Shown here: one piece after another, positions 40,437 through 43,630 of the stretch
Position numbering within the stretch: position 1 is the stretch's first letter
How the letters are laid out: the number at the start of each line of letters is the position of its first letter
Notes under the pieces: model-generated
Told to the model about the DNA's origin: nothing
What the model saw: the letters and a program-made list of their open reading frames with translations, nothing else
Database searches by the model: none
Translations under genes and position numbers: made by a program
NCBI GenBank assembly: GCA_004556655.1
Contig: SFGF01000027.1
Location: 1-43,630, forward strand
Reading direction: 5' to 3'
DNA from: Lachnospiraceae bacterium
Lineage (GTDB): Bacteria; Bacillota; Clostridia; Lachnospirales; Lachnospiraceae
DNA: 43,630 nt

Positions 40437-41364
40437 TGAGATTGTAATTTTTGAAACAGAAGATCATCAGGTGAAATTACCTGTAACTATGGAAGGCGAA
40501 ACGGTATGGTTAAATCGGAATCAGATGTCTGAGTTGTTTGACAGAGATGTAAAAACGATTGGTAAGCATATTAATAATGCACTTAGAGAGGAATTATCTG
40601 TTGATAATTCAACTGTCGCAAAATTTGCGATAGTTCAAATTGAGGGAGAACGAGAAGTAGAAAGAAATATCGAATATTATAGCCTCGATGTAATTATTTC
40701 CGTTGGTTATCGTGTGAAATCAAAACGTGGTGTAGAATTTCGCCGTTGGGCAAATTCCGTATTAAAACAGTACATATTGAAAGGCTATGCGGTGAATGAT
40801 AATCGTATCAAACAACTGGGAGAAGTGATACGAATTATGAAAAGGACGGAGAATGAACTGGACAGCAAACAGGTGCTTTCTGTAATTGAAAAGTATAATA
40901 ATGCACTCGATCTGCTGGATTCCTACGATCATCAGAACATGACTCGCCCGAAAGGGAATGAAGCAACATATATTCTGAAATATGAAGAATGTATGGAGGT
41001 GATTCAGAGTATGCGTTTTGGTGATGAATCGGATCTTTTCGGTAAAGAGAAGGATGACTCCTTTAAGGGCAGTATCGGCAATATTTATCAGTCCTTCGAT
41101 GGCGTGGATATTTATGGATCACTGGAAGAAAAAGCAGCCAATCTTTTATATTTTGTAACGAAGAATCATAGTTTTTTTGATGGAAATAAAAGAATTGCAG
41201 CAACAATGTTTTTGTATTTCCTGGATAAGAACAATGCGTTGTTTATAGATGGAAAAAAGAAGATAGAGGATTCAACATTGGTTGCCCTTACGATCATGAT
41301 CGCTGAATCAAGACCGGAAGAAAAAGAAATGATGATCAGCGTGATAATGAATTGTATGCAATAA
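40423..41364 (+). CDS. RhuM-family protein with C-terminal Fic/Doc domain
   Basis: The 313-residue protein has an N-terminal RhuM (virulence protein) domain: VWLNRNQMSELFDRDVKTIG, KHINNAL, YYSLDVIISVGYRVKS, FRRWANSVLKQYILKGY. The C-terminal domain carries a Fic motif, HSFFDGNKRIAA (His249 to Arg257). Fic proteins transfer AMP or, in the Doc branch, phosphate to target proteins; the K-R ending resembles Doc-like and RhuM-Fic proteins. The target is unknown. ATG 40,423 follows GGAAGATCAGG; a longer start at 40,396 would lie deeper in the HTH gene. It lies between two spoIVB-end repeats. Confidence 0.88.
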   Translation: MQKNNEIVIFETEDHQVKLPVTMEGETVWLNRNQMSELFDRDVKTIGKHINNALREELSVDNSTVAKFAIVQIEGEREVERNIEYYSLDVIISVGYRVKSKRGVEFRRWANSVLKQYILKGYAVNDNRIKQLGEVIRIMKRTENELDSKQVLSVIEKYNNALDLLDSYDHQNMTRPKGNEATYILKYEECMEVIQSMRFGDESDLFGKEKDDSFKGSIGNIYQSFDGVDIYGSLEEKAANLLYFVTKNHSFFDGNKRIAATMFLYFLDKNNALFIDGKKKIEDSTLVALTIMIAESRPEEKEMMISVIMNCMQ

Positions 41365-41394
41365 AATTGTTGTCCCTAATGTTAATCACTCCTG
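41360..41394 (+). repeat. Leader of repeat copy B
   Basis: TTGTTGTCCCTAATGTTAAT and CACTCCTG before the spoIVB fragment; strongly similar to 38,490-38,524. It begins at the stop codon of the Fic gene. Confidence 0.7.
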
Positions 41395-41514
41395 TCAGGT
41401 AGCCCGATCATTCAAGAGGGCAGGCTGATCGGCGCAGTAACCCATGTATTGGTTAATGATCCGACGAGAGGGTATGGGATATTGATAGAGAATATGCTGG
41501 GTGCGGCAAGCTAA
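41395..41514 (+). pseudogene. spoIVB 3'-end fragment, copy B (frame intact)
   Basis: 120 bp equivalent to spoIVB 36,807-36,926. It is open throughout and encodes SGSPIIQEGRLIGAVTHVLV, then NDPTRGYGILIENMLGAAS and a stop. Only a few residues differ from the true end of SpoIVB. There is no start codon of its own, so it is silent in its present place, but recombination could attach it to spoIVB. Confidence 0.87.
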
Positions 41515-41536
41515 GTTTTATGACAGGGCAGTAACT

Positions 41537-41857
41537 TTATTTTTCTGCAATAAACATCCAGTTCCTACGAAGTGATTCGGGCATAAGCTCTTTGAGCTTC
41601 TGTGCATCAGAAATCAATTTTCTATTGCCAAAGTGGAAAAAGAAAAATTCTCCAACGCCGTTGTTGTAGCCTAATTCAAATTCAAGTTCTTTCTTGAAAT
41701 AAGGAAATACAGGCTTGATTCGGGCATCGACAGCCCATACCACATCCATACCATTGGTGTGAATATTATCAATAATCCACTGCTCATTTTCAACAAACCA
41801 TTTCCAGAATTGATTTGCTGCAGTAGTGTTCATTTCTTTCTTTTTAAATGAAAACAT
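41537..41857 (-). CDS. Conserved-looking 106-residue protein of unknown function
   Basis: The protein begins MFSFKKKEMNTTAANQFWKW and continues FVENEQWIIDNI, DVVWAVDARIKPVFPYFKKE, LEFELGYNNGVGEFFFFHFG and ends ESLRRNWMFIAEK. It is soluble, aromatic-rich, and has no signal peptide. I do not recognise the family; immunity or accessory proteins of this size exist in such islands, but nothing here proves it. ATG 41,857 follows GGGGGAT; longer starts would add a hydrophobic stretch that is probably chance. It is the only gene of the third repeat-bounded segment and opposes its neighbours. Confidence 0.6.
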   Translation of the reverse strand: MFSFKKKEMNTTAANQFWKWFVENEQWIIDNIHTNGMDVVWAVDARIKPVFPYFKKELEFELGYNNGVGEFFFFHFGNRKLISDAQKLKELMPESLRRNWMFIAEK

Positions 41858-41920
41858 ACAAAATCCCCCATGCGTACAATAAATTAAAATGATTATAATG
41901 TGAAGTGACGGTGATTTCAA

Positions 41921-41975
41921 GTGTAATGTTATTCCTAATAACAATCCCTTGTAAGTGGCAGCCCAATTATTTATG
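41921..41975 (+). repeat. Leader plus short spoIVB trace, copy C
   Basis: AATGTTATTCCTAATAACAA and TCCCTTGTA resemble the other leaders, followed by AGTGGCAGCCCAATTATT (41,954 onward), which encodes SGSPII as in spoIVB. Similarity ends after about 20 bases. Confidence 0.6.
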
Positions 41976-42002
41976 CAGTAAAAAAGAAATTTGATATTGG
42001 AA

Positions 42003-42037
42003 CACGCATTGCGTAGCATTGAAAAATATGGTATGAT
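42003..42037 (+). promoter_or_regulatory. Promoter of the CmpB-like gene
   Basis: TTGCGT (42,009-42,014) and TATGAT (42,032-42,037) with a 17-base spacer. CACGCATTGCG overlaps the -35, as in the promoter at 40,151. Confidence 0.65.
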
Positions 42038-42110
42038 TACAAAAAGGAATAATAAAAGTAGTCTTATGTCAAAAAACATAAACAAATGAGAAAGGACAAG
42101 GTTGTACATT

Positions 42111-43406
42111 ATGATATTTACAGGATATGAAATTGTGTGGCTGTTTTTCGTCTATGCCTTTTTGGGATGGATTTTGGAAACGGTGACAGCGGCTGCGAAA
42201 CAGAAGCGCTTTGTAAACCGTGGACTTATCAACGGACCGGTCTGTGTGATCTACGGCATCGCAGCCGTACTTATAACGGTTGCATTACAGGAATTAAAAG
42301 GATTCTGGCTGTTTTTGGGAATTTTGATTCTGGCAACGGTGCTGGAATGGACTGCCGGACATCTGATTGAAAAAATGTATCATGAAAAATGGTGGGATTA
42401 CTCACAGATTCGCTGGAATCTGGATGGCTATATCTGTCTTCCGGTTTCTTTGTGCTGGGGTATTCTTGGAATGATTGTCATGAAATGGGGCAATCCGCTT
42501 TTGCTGAAATTGTATGGAATCATTCCTACACTGCCAGGGAAAATTATGGTTTGGATCCTATTGATTCTTCTTGCGGTGGATGTGGCAGCAACTTTAGTCA
42601 TCCTTTCCGGAAGAAGCCGCAGGATGGAACAATGGGAGGCTGCAGATGCATGGCTGACGGATATCAGCTCCAATCTGGGAAGATGGATATATGGTAAAGT
42701 AGATGCACGTATACAAAAAGCATACCCTGAAGCTGAGAAGAAAGAAATATCTGAAAAAGACAAAACGATTTTTGCTTACGGATGTGATTTTTACAAAATA
42801 GTCATGTTGTTTTTTGTGGGAGCATTTCTTGGTGATATCACTGAAACTATTTTTTGCCGGATCACAGCCAGAGTATGGATGAGCCGCAGCAGTGTAGTAT
42901 GGGGACCTTTCAGTATCGTATGGGGCCTGGCGATCGCAGCGGTTACGGCACTTCTTTACAAATACAGAGACAGATCAGACAGATTCCTGTTTTTGATGGG
43001 AACATTTCTCGGAGGAGCCTATGAATATCTCTGCAGCGTATTTACAGAGATTGTATTTGGAACTGTATTTTGGGATTACAGCAATATACCTTTTAACCTG
43101 GGTGGAAGAATCAATCTTCTCTACTGTTTTTTCTGGGGAATCGCAGCAGTTGTATGGTTTAAAATACTGTATCCGTTTATTTCTTCATGGATTGAAAGAA
43201 TTCCTGTTAAAATCGGGAAGATGATCACATGGGTACTCATTGTCTTTATGAGCTGTAATATCATTGTGACCTGTATGGCTTTGATTCGATACGATGAGAG
43301 AGGGCGAGGGGTAGAGGCATCCCATAGCTGGCAGGAGACTATAGATGAACGATTTAGTGATGAGAGAATGGAAAAAATATATCCCAATGCACTGAAAACA
43401 AAGTAG
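42111..43406 (+). CDS. CmpB-type 'putative ABC transporter permease' membrane protein
   Basis: The ~431-residue protein has two halves of the PF06541 type. The first is FFVYAFLGWILETVTAAAKQ, NRGLINGPVCVIYG, EKWWDYSQIRWNLDGYICLP. The second is FFVGAFLGDITETIFCRITA, RSSVVWGPFSIVWG, VFWDYSNIPFNLGGRINLLY. Each has about four to five membrane helices; a charged linker (~180-225) joins them. Despite its family name no ATPase partner is present, and the function is unknown. ATG 42,111 is chosen (AAGG nine bases upstream); TTG 42,102 is possible. It lies directly after the last repeat trace. Confidence 0.82.
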   Translation: MIFTGYEIVWLFFVYAFLGWILETVTAAAKQKRFVNRGLINGPVCVIYGIAAVLITVALQELKGFWLFLGILILATVLEWTAGHLIEKMYHEKWWDYSQIRWNLDGYICLPVSLCWGILGMIVMKWGNPLLLKLYGIIPTLPGKIMVWILLILLAVDVAATLVILSGRSRRMEQWEAADAWLTDISSNLGRWIYGKVDARIQKAYPEAEKKEISEKDKTIFAYGCDFYKIVMLFFVGAFLGDITETIFCRITARVWMSRSSVVWGPFSIVWGLAIAAVTALLYKYRDRSDRFLFLMGTFLGGAYEYLCSVFTEIVFGTVFWDYSNIPFNLGGRINLLYCFFWGIAAVVWFKILYPFISSWIERIPVKIGKMITWVLIVFMSCNIIVTCMALIRYDERGRGVEASHSWQETIDERFSDERMEKIYPNALKTK

Positions 43407-43440
43407 CGAACCATGTAAACTAATTTTTTAACAATATCTA

Positions 43441-43481
43441 GCAAGAATTCCCCATCCTCTTAGGTGGTTGGGATGAATTGC
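43441..43481 (+). repeat. IS200/IS605 left-end hairpin
   Basis: AATT and CATCC pair with GGATG and AATT around a loop, with a CCC bulge. IS200/IS605 elements carry such imperfect subterminal hairpins, which their TnpA binds as single-stranded DNA. It stands about 80-120 bases before the tnpA start. Confidence 0.6.
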
Positions 43482-43501
43482 AATAAAGAGAACATATGTT
43501 C

Positions 43502-43530
43502 TTGAAATCCGGTAAACAATGTGGTATAAT
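43502..43530 (+). promoter_or_regulatory. Promoter of the IS200/IS605 tnpA
   Basis: TTGAAA and TATAAT, 17 bases apart; AGGAAAGGAAG follows as ribosome site. Confidence 0.65.
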
Positions 43531-43563
43531 AAACTCAGTCGATAGGAAAGGAAGTCTTTTATT

Positions 43564-43630
43564 ATGCGAGAATTAGACCATAATGCTCATTCAGTTTTTC
43601 TGCTGTATTATCACCTGATTTTGGTTGTAA
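43564..43630 (+). CDS. tnpA: IS200/IS605 transposase TnpA, N-terminus (runs off the window)
   Basis: The visible 22 residues, MRELDHNAHSVFLLYYHLIL VV, match the start of HUH-type Y1 transposases of IS200/IS605, in which this strand leads to the HUH metal site further on. The rest lies outside the window, so completeness cannot be judged. It is preceded by a hairpin and a good promoter, as in active copies. Confidence 0.82.
   Translation, partial: MRELDHNAHSVFLLYYHLILVV

Noticed and set aside
41858..42109. N-terminal extension of the orphan minus-strand gene with hydrophobic helices
   Set aside because: It crosses repeat copy C and the promoter of the next gene; the start at 41,857 has its own ribosome site and begins the protein-like part.

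Overview
The window looks like the chromosome of a spore-forming anaerobe of the Lachnospiraceae (Clostridia; relatives of Blautia, Dorea and Ruminococcus gnavus/torques). It holds complete spoIIIA and cotJ loci, and the run nusB-xseA-xseB-ispA-dxs-tlyA-nadK-argR-recN-spoIVB in the order typical of Firmicutes. Most genes start with strong GGAGG-type ribosome sites, and gene fragments such as tnpV and the PD-(D/E)XK 'Rpn' family are common in gut Lachnospiraceae. The species cannot be named from this view. I see no tRNA, rRNA or CRISPR array.

Layout. (1) 1-5,100: an AT-rich, decaying surface-polysaccharide locus with an IS630-type transposase fragment, a 5'-truncated ABC exporter, a ferredoxin/FrhB-polysaccharide pyruvyl transferase fusion, a frameshifted family-2 glycosyltransferase and a 5'-truncated LytR-CpsA-Psr protein. 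(2) 5,100-6,720: an N-terminally deleted Rpn protein and an HTH regulator fused to a superoxide-reductase-like domain. (3) 6,737-12,557, minus strand: the spore-coat operon cotJA-cotJB-cotJC-sodC. The manganese catalase gene cotJC is split by a compact 4.0-kb element carrying a large serine recombinase, a small partner protein and an AAA ATPase. (4) 12,700-18,180: ftsW, acpP, gltX, a UvrD-type helicase and a phosphopantetheinyl transferase. (5) 18,220-23,400: spoIIIAA to spoIIIAH. (6) 23,650-36,930: YkgJ-type protein, metalloprotease, prfC, asp23, then the nusB-to-spoIVB housekeeping and sporulation run. (7) 36,930-42,000: an accessory array in which the last 120 bp of spoIVB recur, degenerate, at 38,525 and 41,395, with a short trace at 41,954. 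Each copy follows a similar ~34-bp leader. The segments between them carry a DUF3137-like membrane protein, transposon and macrodomain debris with an HTH/RhuM-Fic pair, and an orphan 106-residue gene. (8) 42,111-43,630: a CmpB-like membrane protein and the left end of an IS200/IS605 element.

Two observations stand out. First, the cotJC element resembles the sigK 'skin' type of intervening element. A CCTAC core is repeated at both ends, 13-bp inverted repeats lie just inside, and joining the two cotJC parts across the core restores an in-frame manganese catalase whose metal ligands are otherwise separated. Since sodC lies downstream in the same operon, the element may control a superoxide/peroxide-detoxifying pair during sporulation. 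Second, the repeated spoIVB 3' ends look like serial integrations at the catalytic-serine codon of spoIVB, each supplying a new 3' end. No recombinase is seen among the modules. Both interpretations are inferences from the sequence and can be tested by junction PCR, read mapping and comparison of related genomes.
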